Positions 34,341 through 42,905 are shown, numbered from the stretch's first letter. The stretch is DNA of 64,000 nt from Streptomyces nigrescens (GCA_024349765.1 AP026073.1:6386001-6450000); one strand, 5' to 3'. Notes: generated by a model from the letters alone, not told the origin. Program-made: numbers and translations.

Positions 34341-35942
34341 TCAGGAGGTGCCCTCCCGGTACGCCGTGGCCTCCTCCAGGTCGAGCCGGCGCAGCAGCGT
34401 GCGCAGCATCTCGTCGTCGATCCGCCGGGCGTCCCGCAGCCGGACGAAGACCCGCCGCTCGGTGTCGATCATTTCCCGGGCCAGCCGCCGGTAGGTCTCG
34501 TCGGCGGACTCCCCGGTCACCTCGTTGACCGCGCCGAGCCGCTCCCACACGGAGTTGCGGCGCCGTTCCATGACGGTGCGCAGCCGGTCCGAGAGCGGGC
34601 CGGGCAGCGCGTTGCGCTCGTCCCTGAGCAGTTCCGTGAGGCGTTCCTCGGCGGCCCGGGACGCCTCGTTCTGGGCCTGCGCCTCGGCCAGCGTCTCGGC
34701 CTGCGCGTCCCGGCCGGGCAGCCGCAGGGCGCGGATCAGTACGGGCAGGGTCAGGCCCTGGACGACGAGGGTGCCGATGACGGTGGTGAAGGTCAGGAAG
34801 AGCACCAGGTCGCGCCCCGGGAAGGGCCCGCCGCTCTGCACGGTGGCCGGCACCGAGAACGCGATGGCCAGCGACACCACCCCGCGCATCCCGGCCCAGC
34901 CGACGATCACCGGCGCGGTCCAGTTCACCCCGGGCTCGCGGGCGCGGATCCGGGCGGACAGCAGCCGCGGCAGAAAGGTCGCGGGGAAGACCCACACGAA
35001 GCGGGCCCCGACCACGACGACGAAGACCACGGCCGCGTACGCCAGCGCCGGGCCCGCCCCGTACGCCCCCAGACCGCGCGCCACTACCGGCAGCTGGAGC
35101 CCGATCAGCGCGAAGACCGCGGACTCCAGCAGGAAGGAGATCACCTTCCAGACGGCGTCCTCCTGGAGCCGGGTCTCGAAGTCGACCTGCCAGGACCGGT
35201 GCCCCAGGTAGAGGCCCACCACGACGACGGCGAGCACGCCGGAGGCGCCGACCTGCTCGGCCGCGGCGTAGGCGACGAACGGGATGAGCAGCGAGAGGGT
35301 GTTCTCCAGCAGCGCGGACTCCCGCAGCCGGACGCGCAGCCAGTGCAGCGGCACCATCAGGACGACCCCGATGCCGATGCCGCCCAGGGACGCCAGGGCG
35401 AACTCCTTGATCCCGTCGCTCCAGGTGGCGCCGGCGCCGACGGCCGCGGCCACCGCCACCTTGTAGGCGGTGATCGCGGTGGCGTCGTTGACCAGGGATT
35501 CGCCCTGCAGGATCGTGGTGATCCGGTGCGGCAGCCCGAGCCGGCGGGCGATGGCGGTGGCCGCGACGGCGTCCGGCGGGGCGACGACCGCCCCCAGGAC
35601 CAGCGCCGAGGTCAGCGGCAGGTCCGGGACGAGGAGGTAGGCCGCGTACCCGACCACCAGCGTCGCGAACAGCACGTAGCCCACCGACAGCAGCGCCACC
35701 GGCCGCACATTGGCCCGCAGGTCCAGATAGGAGCTGTCCAGCGCCGCGGTGTGCAGCAGCGGGGGCAGCACCAGCGGCAGCAGGATGTGCGGATCGAGGG
35801 TGTAGTCCGGCAGGCCGGGGATGTACGACGCGGCGAGCCCGGCGGCCACGAGCAGCAGGGGTGCCGGCACCGGCGTCCGGCGCGCCAGCCCGGCGACCGC
35901 CGCGCTCCCCGCGACCAGCAAGAACAGCGACATCACAGCCAT
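34341..35942 (-). CDS. CPA1 family Na+/H+ antiporter
   Basis: A 533-residue NhaP-type antiporter: about 12 membrane helices, the core motif PPDAVAATAIARRLGLP with GESLVNDATAI (Asp/Asn ion site), and WAGMRGVVSLAIAF near the last helices. A 120-residue cytosolic helical C-terminal tail (RAAEERLTELLRDERNALPG...) may be regulatory. Start taken as ATG 35942; GTG 35963 or ATG 35933 are alternatives. Divergent from the UBP-finger gene, and convergent with the PLP enzyme with only 19 bp between stops. Confidence 0.92.
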   Translation of the reverse strand: MAVMSLFLLVAGSAAVAGLARRTPVPAPLLLVAAGLAASYIPGLPDYTLDPHILLPLVLPPLLHTAALDSSYLDLRANVRPVALLSVGYVLFATLVVGYAAYLLVPDLPLTSALVLGAVVAPPDAVAATAIARRLGLPHRITTILQGESLVNDATAITAYKVAVAAAVGAGATWSDGIKEFALASLGGIGIGVVLMVPLHWLRVRLRESALLENTLSLLIPFVAYAAAEQVGASGVLAVVVVGLYLGHRSWQVDFETRLQEDAVWKVISFLLESAVFALIGLQLPVVARGLGAYGAGPALAYAAVVFVVVVGARFVWVFPATFLPRLLSARIRAREPGVNWTAPVIVGWAGMRGVVSLAIAFSVPATVQSGGPFPGRDLVLFLTFTTVIGTLVVQGLTLPVLIRALRLPGRDAQAETLAEAQAQNEASRAAEERLTELLRDERNALPGPLSDRLRTVMERRRNSVWERLGAVNEVTGESADETYRRLAREMIDTERRVFVRLRDARRIDDEMLRTLLRRLDLEEATAYREGTS

Positions 35943-36001
35943 CTGCCCGTTCCGTCCCCTCACCCCGTCGCCGACCGTCCCGGCGATCTAACCTGGCCAT
36001 C

Positions 36002-36262
36002 ATGAGCGAGTGCACGCACGTTGCCGGACTTCCGCGCGCCGAACCGGCGCCGCTGAGCGCCACCTGCCGGGAGTGCGAGGCGGTCGGCAGCCATCCCGTA
36101 CAGCTGCGGCTGTGCCTGGTCTGCGGACACGTCGGCTGCTGCGATTCCTCGCCGTACCGGCATGCGACGGGGCATTTCCAGGAGACCGGGCATCCGGTGA
36201 TGCGGACTTTCGAGCCGGGCGACTCCTGGCGCTGGTGTTTCGTCGACCAGATACTGGTCTGA
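36002..36262 (+). CDS. UBP-type zinc finger protein
   Basis: An 86-residue protein that is essentially one ZnF-UBP domain: CTHV near the N terminus, CRECEAVG, LCLVCGHVGCCDSS, then HATGHFQETGHPV with the histidine ligands. In eukaryotes this finger binds ubiquitin C termini; bacterial free-standing versions are of unknown function. No Shine-Dalgarno sequence; TAACCT 8 nt before ATG suggests a leaderless mRNA. Confidence 0.87.
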   Translation: MSECTHVAGLPRAEPAPLSATCRECEAVGSHPVQLRLCLVCGHVGCCDSSPYRHATGHFQETGHPVMRTFEPGDSWRWCFVDQILV

Positions 36263-36326
36263 GGTGAGAGCGGGGTGTGGGAAAAACGGCGTGAGGTGTT
36301 CCCCGGCGTCCGTTTAGCCTTCAAGA

Positions 36327-36815
36327 ATGATCCGCGAAGCAACCCCCGACGACGTCCCCGTCCTCCTCGCCATGATCGGCGAGCTGGCCGCCTACGAACG
36401 TGCCCCCGAGGCCGCCCGGGCCACCGAGCCGCAGCTGAAGGAGGCGCTCTTCGGGCCGCAGCCGGCGGCCTTCGCGCTGATCGCCGAGGCCGATGGCGCT
36501 CCGGTGGGCTTTGCCCTGTGGTTCCGGAACTTCTCGACCTGGACGGGCACGCACGGTGTCTATCTGGAGGACCTCTACGTCCGCCCCGAGGCGCGCGGCG
36601 GCGGACACGGCAAGGCGCTGCTGGCCGCCCTCGCGGAGATCTGCGTAGCCCGCGGGTATCAGCGTTTCGAGTGGTCAGTCCTGGATTGGAATGAACCGTC
36701 CATCGGTTTTTACCGGTCGATCGGTGCCCGGCCCATGGACGAATGGACGGTCTTCCGGCTCACTGGAGAGGCACTGCACAACCTCGCGGGCGCATCACGC
36801 GTCAACGGAGGGTAA
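36327..36815 (+). CDS. GNAT family N-acetyltransferase
   Basis: A 162-residue acetyltransferase: MIREATPDDVPVLLAMI, DLYVRPEARGGGHGKALLAAL (acetyl-CoA loop RxxGxG/A) and FYRSIGARPMDEW. It most resembles diamine (SSAT-like) acetyltransferases. Leaderless-type start (TAGCCT just upstream). Substrate unproven. Confidence 0.88.
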   Translation: MIREATPDDVPVLLAMIGELAAYERAPEAARATEPQLKEALFGPQPAAFALIAEADGAPVGFALWFRNFSTWTGTHGVYLEDLYVRPEARGGGHGKALLAALAEICVARGYQRFEWSVLDWNEPSIGFYRSIGARPMDEWTVFRLTGEALHNLAGASRVNGG

Positions 36816-37106
36816 TCGCCCACGATTTGGCGGTGCACACCCCTAGCCACTGTCCGTACCCGTGGATTTACAATCAGTGACAGCGGGGAGGTCCGGCGAT
36901 GCGGGGCGTTCGCCGCCCGGAGAGCGGTCGTGCCTCTTCCGGGCGACATCGGCCCGCAGATCGCGATAGCGTCACAGCCGAACCATGTGCCGCGCCGGAT
37001 CGTTCTCCTTTCATCGGAGGGGAGAAAGAACCGGCGCGAAATATCCCCAACCGCGCGAATATCGCGTATTCCAGCTCAACCAGCTTGTGCCACCTTGGAG
37101 GTGAGG
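36816..37106 (+). promoter_or_regulatory. Upstream region of anti-sigma/sigH operon
   Basis: No gene is seen here. Relatively AT-rich for this genome, it contains an inverted repeat GAATA-TCGCG-TATTC (37057-37071) and an AGTGAC (36876-36881), half of a BldD-like site. In S. coelicolor the sigH operon has several developmentally and stress-controlled promoters in this position; which remain here cannot be told by eye. Confidence 0.45.
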
Positions 37107-37520
37107 GTGTCCCAGATCGCAGGCGAGCCCGGGACTCAGGACTTCGTGGAAGTCCGTCTGCCCGCTGCGGGTGCCTACCTGTCCGTGCTGCGTACGGCCA
37201 CGGCCGGGCTCGCAGCCCGCTTGGACTTCACCCTCGACGAGATCGAGGATCTGCGCATCGCGGTCGACGAGGCCTGCGCGATCCTGCTGCAACAGGCCGT
37301 CTCCGGCAGTGTGCTGAGCTGCGTCTTCCGCCTGATCGACGACGCACTGCAGGTGACCGTGTCCGCCCCGACGACCGACGGCCGCGCCCCGGAGCGCGAC
37401 ACCTTCGCCTGGACGGTGCTCTCCGCACTGGCCGGCAAGGTCGATTCCACCGTCGCCGAGGACCGTACGGTCACCATCAGTCTGTACAAGGAGCGCGGCG
37501 CCGGTCCCGGACCGTCATGA
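37107..37520 (+). CDS. Anti-sigma factor (RsbW-type serine kinase/ATPase), SigH partner
   Basis: A 137-residue GHKL-fold protein: LDFTLDEIEDLRIAVDEACAI is the N-box helix, with the weaker ATP-lid region typical of RsbW/UshX proteins. GTG 37107 has GGAGGTGAG upstream. It precedes the sigma factor gene by 16 bp, matching the prsH/ushX/rshA-sigH pair of S. coelicolor, in which it binds SigH and releases it under stress via partner switching. Confidence 0.88.
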   Translation: MSQIAGEPGTQDFVEVRLPAAGAYLSVLRTATAGLAARLDFTLDEIEDLRIAVDEACAILLQQAVSGSVLSCVFRLIDDALQVTVSAPTTDGRAPERDTFAWTVLSALAGKVDSTVAEDRTVTISLYKERGAGPGPS

Positions 37521-37536
37521 CCGAACAGGGGGCCCC

Positions 37537-38523
37537 GTGAAAGATCTCGAACGCGGCGGGCGGATGGCGTCCAGTGCGACCATCCCCGGTCAGCAGGCCC
37601 GGCCGCATCCGGTGGGCGTAGACGACCACGGCGGCCGGTTGGACGCGGCGGAGCAGGCAGAGCGGGCGGACCACATGGACCAGAGCGAGCAGCAAGGGCA
37701 GCAGGCGCATCGGCATGATGCGCCGGCTCCCGACGACACGCTGCAGGAACCACAGCATTCCCAGGAGCCACAGGACCGCAACGGCGCCCGGGCGATGTTC
37801 TACGAGCTGCGCAAGCTGCCCGACGGCTCACCGGAGCGCGCGGAGCTGCGCAACACCCTCGTCCGCATGCACCTCCCGCTCGTCGAGCACCTGGCCCGGC
37901 GGTTCCGCAACCGCGGCGAGCCCCTCGACGACCTGACCCAGGTCGCCACCATCGGCCTGATCAAGTCGGTGGACCGGTTCGACCCGGAGCGCGGCGTGGA
38001 GTTCTCCACGTACGCCACGCCCACGGTCGTCGGCGAGATCAAGCGGCACTTCCGCGACAAGGGCTGGGCGGTCCGCGTCCCGCGTCGCCTCCAGGAGCTG
38101 CGGCTGTCCCTGACGACGGCGACCGCCGAGCTCTCCCAGCGGCACGGCCGGGCGCCCACGGTGCACGAGCTGGCCGAGCACCTGTCGATCTCCGAGGAAG
38201 AGGTCCTGGAGGGCCTGGAGTCGGCCAACGCCTACAGCACGCTCTCCCTGGACGTCCCGGACACCGACGACGAGTCGCCGGCCGTCGCCGACACCCTCGG
38301 CGCGGAGGACGAGGCGCTGGAGGGCGTCGAGTACCGCGAGTCCCTCAAGCCGCTGCTGGAGGACCTCCCGCCGCGCGAGAAGAAGATCCTCCTCCTCCGC
38401 TTCTTCGGCAACATGACCCAGTCCCAGATCGCCCAGGAGGTCGGCATCTCCCAGATGCACGTCTCCCGCCTGCTGGCCCGCACCCTGGCCCAACTCCGCG
38501 ACAAGCTCCTCGTGGAGGAGTGA
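37537..38523 (+). CDS. sigH: SigB/SigF-type RNA polymerase sigma factor, probable SigH
   Basis: A 328-residue group 3 sigma factor. Regions 2-4 occupy about residues 90-325: DDLTQVATIGLIKSVDRFD (2.1-2.2), STYATPTVVGEIKRHFRD (2.3-2.4) and TQSQIAQEVGISQMHVSRLL (region 4.2 helix-turn-helix). A 70-residue N-terminal extension rich in Gln/His/Asp precedes region 1.2, as in S. coelicolor SigH, where it yields processed isoforms. GTG start; ATG 37564 is an internal alternative. It directs stress and developmental genes and is controlled by the upstream anti-sigma factor. Confidence 0.9.
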   Translation: MKDLERGGRMASSATIPGQQARPHPVGVDDHGGRLDAAEQAERADHMDQSEQQGQQAHRHDAPAPDDTLQEPQHSQEPQDRNGARAMFYELRKLPDGSPERAELRNTLVRMHLPLVEHLARRFRNRGEPLDDLTQVATIGLIKSVDRFDPERGVEFSTYATPTVVGEIKRHFRDKGWAVRVPRRLQELRLSLTTATAELSQRHGRAPTVHELAEHLSISEEEVLEGLESANAYSTLSLDVPDTDDESPAVADTLGAEDEALEGVEYRESLKPLLEDLPPREKKILLLRFFGNMTQSQIAQEVGISQMHVSRLLARTLAQLRDKLLVEE

Positions 38524-38532
38524 CCGACGGTA

Positions 38533-38610
38533 GCCACGGGAATACCCTCCCGCCCCACCCCGTTGAGGCCCCGTAGGGGGCGCTCGGACCCCCTAGGGAA
38601 TCCGTTCGCC
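38533..38610 (-). repeat. 78-bp dispersed intergenic element, copy A2
   Basis: Inverted relative to copy A1 (21859-21936), same length, about 90% identical. It starts 10 bp after the sigH stop and includes CCCCGTAGGGGGCGC and CCCCTACGGGGCC complementary blocks, so it probably serves as the sigH terminator. Confidence 0.75.
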
Positions 38611-38640
38611 TCTCCCCTACGGGGCCTTTTCACACCCTGT

Positions 38641-38963
38641 GGCATTACGTCCGCCCCCACCAACCGCTTCCCATCCCCCGACCGGGAGGGGACGGGCCGG
38701 AGGGGCCTTGTTCGTGGACGTAAAGCGAAGCAGTCCACGAACAAGGCCCCGGAGGCCCGTCACCGCACCCAAAAACAACCCAGCCCGCCGCAGGCGCAAC
38801 GGCGGGAACAACAGCGGCGGGAGAGACAGGTACGTGGGAGACGCCGCAAAGCGCGCAACCGCGAGCGAGCCCCGCGGCGCCGCAGACGGGTACGTACGGG
38901 GCACCGCAAAACACGCAACCGCGAGAACCCCCACGGCGGGACGGCCAAGTACGTGGGAAGCCC
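38641..38963 (+). repeat. Dispersed intergenic repeat, copy R3 with three 59-60-bp units
   Basis: Leader, 18-bp hairpin and three tandem units starting with CGCAAC at 38795, 38854 and 38914, each with a GTACGT core. It fills the whole gap between sigH (after element A2) and the membrane-protein stop. No coding frame is conserved with R1/R2. Confidence 0.75.
38702..38750. terminator. 18-bp perfect hairpin inside repeat R3
   Basis: GGGGCCTTGTTCGTGGAC (38702-38719) pairs perfectly with 38733-38750; loop GTAAAGCGAAGCA. The stem sequence differs from R1 (TTGTTC versus GTTGTG region) with compensating changes on the other arm. Confidence 0.7.
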
Positions 38964-39419
38964 CTACTCCCGCGGACCGATCCCCAACGCCTCCGTAGCC
39001 GTCGGATTGACCAGCAGCACGAGGACGACCAGCGCGACCAGCGCCAGCACGACGCCGCCCGCGACCAGCGCACCGCCGCCGTGCACCAGCGTCCAGGCCA
39101 CCGGCAGGGCGACGATCTGGGTGATCAGCGAGGGGCCCCGGCTCCAGCGGCGGCGCAGCCACAGTCCGCGCGCGGCGACCAGCGGCAGCACGGCCAGCGC
39201 GAGCACGGTCACCCCGCCCATCTCCGCCTGCTGCGGGCTGTCCGGCGAGCCCGTGAGCCCCATGATCAGCATGTACGCGCCGAGGGCGGCCAGGGCCAGG
39301 CCCTCGATCCCGGTGAGGGCCGCGGCGGCGCTCAGCCGGGCGGGCCGCGGACCGGCCGGTGCGGGCGCGGCGGGGGCGCCGGCGGCGCGCTTCACGGACT
39401 GCTTCTGCTGACTGCTCAC
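38964..39419 (-). CDS. Small integral membrane protein, conserved hypothetical
   Basis: A 151-residue protein with a basic, Ala/Pro-rich N terminus (SSQQKQSVKRAAGAPAAPAP) and four predicted membrane helices (LTGIEGLALAALGAYMLIMG, VTVLALAVLPLVAARGLWL, IVALPVAWTLVHGGGALV, VVLALVALVVLVLLV). GTG 39419 with TACCCT 7 nt upstream, so possibly leaderless. Function unknown. Divergent from the lipid-kinase-like gene. Confidence 0.8.
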   Translation of the reverse strand: MSSQQKQSVKRAAGAPAAPAPAGPRPARLSAAAALTGIEGLALAALGAYMLIMGLTGSPDSPQQAEMGGVTVLALAVLPLVAARGLWLRRRWSRGPSLITQIVALPVAWTLVHGGGALVAGGVVLALVALVVLVLLVNPTATEALGIGPRE

Positions 39420-39515
39420 CCCAGCAGGGTAGCGCCGACGGCCCCCGCGTCCCGGAACGCCCTGGACGCGGACGGGGCGTGAGCCCGGTACCGGCAGGTA
39501 GGTACGCTGCTGCAC

Positions 39516-40508
39516 ATGCGCGCTCTCCTCGTGGTCAATCCCGCTGCTACCACCACCAGTGCGCGCACCCGCGAGGTCCTCACCCACGCCCTCGCCAGCG
39601 ACCTGAAGCTGGAGGTCGCCGAGACCCGGTACCGCGGGCACGCCCGGGATCTGGCCCGGCAGGCCACCGAGGGCGGGGAGACCGAGCTGGTCGTGGCGCT
39701 GGGCGGGGACGGCACGGTCAACGAGGTCGTCAACGGTCTGCTGGCGAACGGCCCCGATCCCGAGTCGCACCCCCGGCTGGCCGTGGTCCCCGGCGGCTCC
39801 ACCAATGTCTTCGCCCGCGCCCTCGGGCTGCCCAACGACGTCGTGGAGGCCACCGGCGCCCTCCTGGACGCGCTGCGCGACGGCAGTGAGCGCACCATCG
39901 GCCTGGGTCTCGCCGCGGGCACCCCGGGCACGGAGGACGAGGGCGTACCGGAGCGCTGGTTCACCTTCTGCGCGGGCTTCGGTTTCGACGCCGGGGTCGT
40001 CGGCCGGGTCGAGCAGCAGCGGGAACGCGGCAAGCGTTCGACGCATGCCCTGTACATGCGACAGGTCGTACGGCAGTTCCTGGGGGAGGCGAACCGCCGG
40101 CAGGGGGTCATCACCCTCGAACGCCCGGGCGGCGAGGACGGCGCGGAGGGGACGGCGGAGATCGTCGAGAACCTCGCGCTGGCCATAATCTGCAACACCG
40201 CTCCGTGGTCCTACCTGGGCAACCGCCCGATCTATCCGTCCCCGGACGCCTCGTTCGACACGGCCCTCGATCTGTTCGCACTGAGCAAGCTGTCGCCCTC
40301 GGCGGTGGCCCGTTATGCCACGCAGCTGCTCACGTCAACCCCCGAGCGGGGCCCCCATGGCAAGCACGCGCTCTCACTTCACGACCTCACGAACTTCACC
40401 TTGCATTCGCAGGTGCCGCTGCCCTTCCAGATGGACGGCGACCACCTGGGCCTGCGCACGAGTGTGACGTTCACAGGCGTTCGCCGTGCACTGCGTGTGA
40501 TTGTGTGA
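39516..40508 (+). CDS. Diacylglycerol/sphingosine kinase-like protein (DAGK catalytic domain)
   Basis: A 330-residue protein: MRALLVVNPAATTTSARTRE, nucleotide site LGGDGTVNEVVNGLL, and PGGSTNVFARALGLP. This is the DAGK/YegS catalytic core, phosphorylating a lipid hydroxyl with ATP. The C-terminal beta domain ends FQMDGDHLGLRTSVTF. TACGCT 8 nt before the ATG suggests a leaderless transcript. The lipid substrate is not known. Confidence 0.9.
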   Translation: MRALLVVNPAATTTSARTREVLTHALASDLKLEVAETRYRGHARDLARQATEGGETELVVALGGDGTVNEVVNGLLANGPDPESHPRLAVVPGGSTNVFARALGLPNDVVEATGALLDALRDGSERTIGLGLAAGTPGTEDEGVPERWFTFCAGFGFDAGVVGRVEQQRERGKRSTHALYMRQVVRQFLGEANRRQGVITLERPGGEDGAEGTAEIVENLALAIICNTAPWSYLGNRPIYPSPDASFDTALDLFALSKLSPSAVARYATQLLTSTPERGPHGKHALSLHDLTNFTLHSQVPLPFQMDGDHLGLRTSVTFTGVRRALRVIV

Positions 40509-40827
40509 GCAGTAGGGCCCAAAGTCCTTTCACTCGAACGTTTAGGCTGGTTCCCACCCCCTGGAATGACGGCTGTGACCGAGGCGACACCAAGGAATCA
40601 AAAAAAAGTTTCCGGAAGGGGTTGTATCCGCAGCCGAGGTTTGCGAGTCTCTTCATGGCGATCGGGACGGCCGCTTTACCGGCCCCCTTGAGAGCCCGAA
40701 TCCTCCTCCTCATTCCCAGGACCGCACCAGTTCACAACTGGAGTTCGGCCCTTCCCTTGCGGGGGGATTCGTGAAAGCGTTCACATTCACAAGCAACGAT
40801 CCCGTCACACGAGGAGATGGAGCAGCC
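40509..40827 (+). promoter_or_regulatory. Long leader/promoter region of wblE
   Basis: 319 bp without a gene. It includes an A8 tract (GGAATCAAAAAAAAGTTTCC around 40595-40614), exceptional in this GC-rich sequence, a TTTAGGCT at about 40540-40547 that could be a -10, and a GAGGAGATGGAGCAG ribosome site just before the ATG. The size and AT content suggest several promoters or a structured leader. Confidence 0.45.
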
Positions 40828-41085
40828 ATGGACTGGCGTCACCGCGCCGTTTGCCGCGAGGAAGACCCCGAGCTCTTCTTCCCTATCGGCAACACCGGTC
40901 CTGCGCTGCTGCAGATCGAGGAAGCCAAGGCCGTCTGCCGCCGCTGCCCCGTCATGGAGCAGTGCCTGCAGTGGGCGCTTGAGTCCGGCCAGGACTCCGG
41001 CGTCTGGGGTGGTCTGAGCGAGGACGAGCGCCGCGCGATGAAGCGCCGTGCAGCTCGCAACCGGGCGCGCAACGCCAGCGCCTGA
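40828..41085 (+). CDS. wblE: WhiB-like iron-sulfur regulator
   Basis: An 85-residue Wbl protein. Four iron-sulfur ligands: Cys9 (RAVCREE), Cys37 and Cys40 (AVCRRCPV) and Cys46 (EQCLQ). The turn GVWGG is followed by the basic tail RRAMKRRAARNRARN. These proteins bind the principal sigma factor region 4 through a [4Fe-4S] cluster. Length and N-terminal MDWRHRAVC match WblE (WhiB1 orthologue), widely conserved and near-essential in actinobacteria. ATG 40828 preferred over an upstream in-frame ATG because of GAGGAG spacing and family length. Confidence 0.95.
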   Translation: MDWRHRAVCREEDPELFFPIGNTGPALLQIEEAKAVCRRCPVMEQCLQWALESGQDSGVWGGLSEDERRAMKRRAARNRARNASA

Positions 41086-41182
41086 GCCAGCCGCCCCGTG
41101 GCCCCCGAGCCGCAGCGCGCAGTACCCCCGATGCACACACGGCGCTGAGAAGCCCGGTCGTTATCGCATCGCAATAGCTTTG

Positions 41183-41208
41183 AGCCCCGGACCGATTGGT
41201 CCGGGGCT
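41183..41208 (+). terminator. wblE terminator
   Basis: A perfect 11-bp stem AGCCCCGGACC / GGTCCGGGGCT with a GATT loop, followed by TGTTGCTGTTT. A strong intrinsic terminator 97 bp after wblE. Confidence 0.85.
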
Positions 41209-41261
41209 TGTTGCTGTTTCCGGCCTTGTTGCTGCTGGCGGGGCTTGTTTGCTGTTTCCGG
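41203..41261 (+). repeat. Direct repeat after wblE terminator
   Basis: GGGGCTTGTTGCTGTTTCCGG (41203-41223, one more base than quoted motif core) recurs with a single T insertion at 41240-41261. It looks like a small duplication of the terminator's 3' flank. Confidence 0.5.
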
Positions 41262-41338
41262 GGAGCGGTGGCCGACCCGGGCCGGCCACCTCGACCCGGC
41301 CGGCGGGACTCCCCCTCCGGGGCCTCCCCCGGTCCCGG

Positions 41339-42811
41339 CTAGTGCTGCTTCTCCGGACGTACCGGGATGTCGAGGAGGACCCGGGTGCCGCGCTCGGGCG
41401 CCCGCACCATGTCGAAGGTGCCGCCCAACTCCCCCTCCACCAGGGTCCGTACGATCTGCAGCCCCAGGTTCCCGGCACGCTGCGGGTCGAAGTCCTCGGG
41501 CAGGCCGCGGCCGTTGTCCTGGACGGTGACGATCAGCCGGGGGTCGGTACGGCTGCCGCCGCGCACCGCGCCCACCTCGACGATGCCGTGCTCGGCCTGG
41601 TCGAAGGCGTGCTCCAGGGCGTTCTGCAGGATTTCGGTGAGGACCATCGACAGGGGGGTGGCCACCTCGGCGTCGAGGATGCCGAAGCGCCCGGTGCGGC
41701 GGGTGGTCACCTTGCCCGGGGAGATCTCCGCGACCATGGCCAGCACCCGGTCGGCGATATCGTCGAACTGGACCCGTTCGTCCAGGTTCTGGGACAGCGT
41801 CTCGTGCACGATCGCGATCGAACCGACCCTGCGCACGGCCTCGTTGAGCGCCTCGCGGCCCTGCTCGGAATCCATCCGGCGGGACTGCAGGCGTAGCAGC
41901 GCGGCCACTGTCTGCAAATTGTTCTTCACCCGGTGGTGGATTTCCCGGATGGTGGCGTCCTTGGTGATCAGTTCCCGTTCGCGGCGGCGCAGTTCGGTGA
42001 CATCCCGCAGCAGCACCAGGGAACCGATATGCGCGCCCTTCGGTTTGAGCGGAATGGCGCGCAATTGAATCACCCCGTCATTGCCCTCGACCTCGAATTC
42101 CCGGGGCGCCCAGCCGCTGGCGAGCTTGACCAGTGCCTCGTCCACCGGGCCGCGGGCCGGGGCCAGTTCGGCGGTGGCCTGGCCGAGGTGGTGGCCCACG
42201 AGGTCCGCGGCGAGACCGAGCCGGTGGTAGGCGGAGAGCGCGTTGGGGCTGGCGTACTGGACGACGCCGTCCGCGTCGAGCCGGATCAGCCCGTCGCCGG
42301 CGCGCGGCGAGGCGTCCATGTCGACCTGCTGGCCGGGGAAGGGAAACGTTCCGGCAGCGATCATCTGGGCGAGGTCGGAGGCGCTCTGGAGGTAGGTGAG
42401 CTCCAGCCGGCTGGGGGTGCGTACGGTCAGCAGGTTGGTGTTCCGGGCGATCACGCCGAGCACCCGGCCCTCGCGGCGTACCGGGATGGACTCGACCCGG
42501 ACCGGAACTTCCTCTCGCCACTCCGGGTCGCCCTCGCGTACGATGCGGCCCTCGTCCAAAGCGGAATCCAGCATCGGCCGGCGTCCCCGGGGCACCAGGT
42601 GGCCGACCATGTCGTCCTGGTAGGAGGTGGGGCCGGTGTTGGGACGCATCTGGGCGACCGAGACGTAACGGGTACCGTCGAGCGTCGGGACCCAGAGGAC
42701 GAGATCGGCGAAGGACAGGTCGGAGAGCAGCTGCCACTCCGAGACCAGCATGTGGAGCCACTCGAGGTCGGAGTCGCTCAGAGCGGTGTGCTGTCGTACG
42801 AGATCGTTCAT
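41339..42811 (-). CDS. PdtaS-like sensor histidine kinase (SCO5239 type)
   Basis: A 490-residue cytosolic kinase. An N-terminal GAF-like domain (SFADLVLWVPTLDGTRYVSV) is followed by a PAS domain (DGLIRLDADGVVQYASPNAL). The HisKA_2 dimer/phosphorylation helix IHHRVKNNLQTVAALLRLQ has the accepting His, and the HATPase region has the N box (EILQNALEHAFDQ) and DNGRGLP. No membrane helices. The family is PdtaS/Rv3220c, whose partner is an ANTAR RNA-binding regulator not seen here. ATG 42811; GTG 42820 with TAGGCT upstream would be a leaderless alternative. Confidence 0.9.
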   Translation of the reverse strand: MNDLVRQHTALSDSDLEWLHMLVSEWQLLSDLSFADLVLWVPTLDGTRYVSVAQMRPNTGPTSYQDDMVGHLVPRGRRPMLDSALDEGRIVREGDPEWREEVPVRVESIPVRREGRVLGVIARNTNLLTVRTPSRLELTYLQSASDLAQMIAAGTFPFPGQQVDMDASPRAGDGLIRLDADGVVQYASPNALSAYHRLGLAADLVGHHLGQATAELAPARGPVDEALVKLASGWAPREFEVEGNDGVIQLRAIPLKPKGAHIGSLVLLRDVTELRRRERELITKDATIREIHHRVKNNLQTVAALLRLQSRRMDSEQGREALNEAVRRVGSIAIVHETLSQNLDERVQFDDIADRVLAMVAEISPGKVTTRRTGRFGILDAEVATPLSMVLTEILQNALEHAFDQAEHGIVEVGAVRGGSRTDPRLIVTVQDNGRGLPEDFDPQRAGNLGLQIVRTLVEGELGGTFDMVRAPERGTRVLLDIPVRPEKQH

Positions 42812-42869
42812 GGAGGGCACGTCTTGGAGCCTACCGGCGTACGGTATGAGTGTTGTCCCCGCAAGGGCA

Positions 42870-42899
42870 TGGACAAGTGAGAATGGTCTAGTCCAGAAT
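42870..42899 (+). promoter_or_regulatory. Promoter overlapped by a DasR operator (dre)
   Basis: TGGACA (42870-42875) and CAGAAT (42894-42899) are separated by 18 bp, each one base from consensus. Between and over them lies AATGGTCTAGTCCAGA (42882-42897), 13 of 16 matches to the dre consensus ACTGGTCTAGACCAGT. DasR binding here would block this plus-strand promoter. Confidence 0.7.
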
Positions 42900-42905
42900 T
42901 CAGCA

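Noticed and set aside
36876-36881. A BldD operator upstream of the sigH operon
   Set aside because: Only one half (AGTGA) is present; the TCAC half at suitable spacing was not found, so it is mentioned but not called.
40560-40640. A SigR-type promoter (GGAAT-N18-GTT) upstream of wblE
   Set aside because: GGAAT occurs, but GTT is not at the required spacing in any register I tried.
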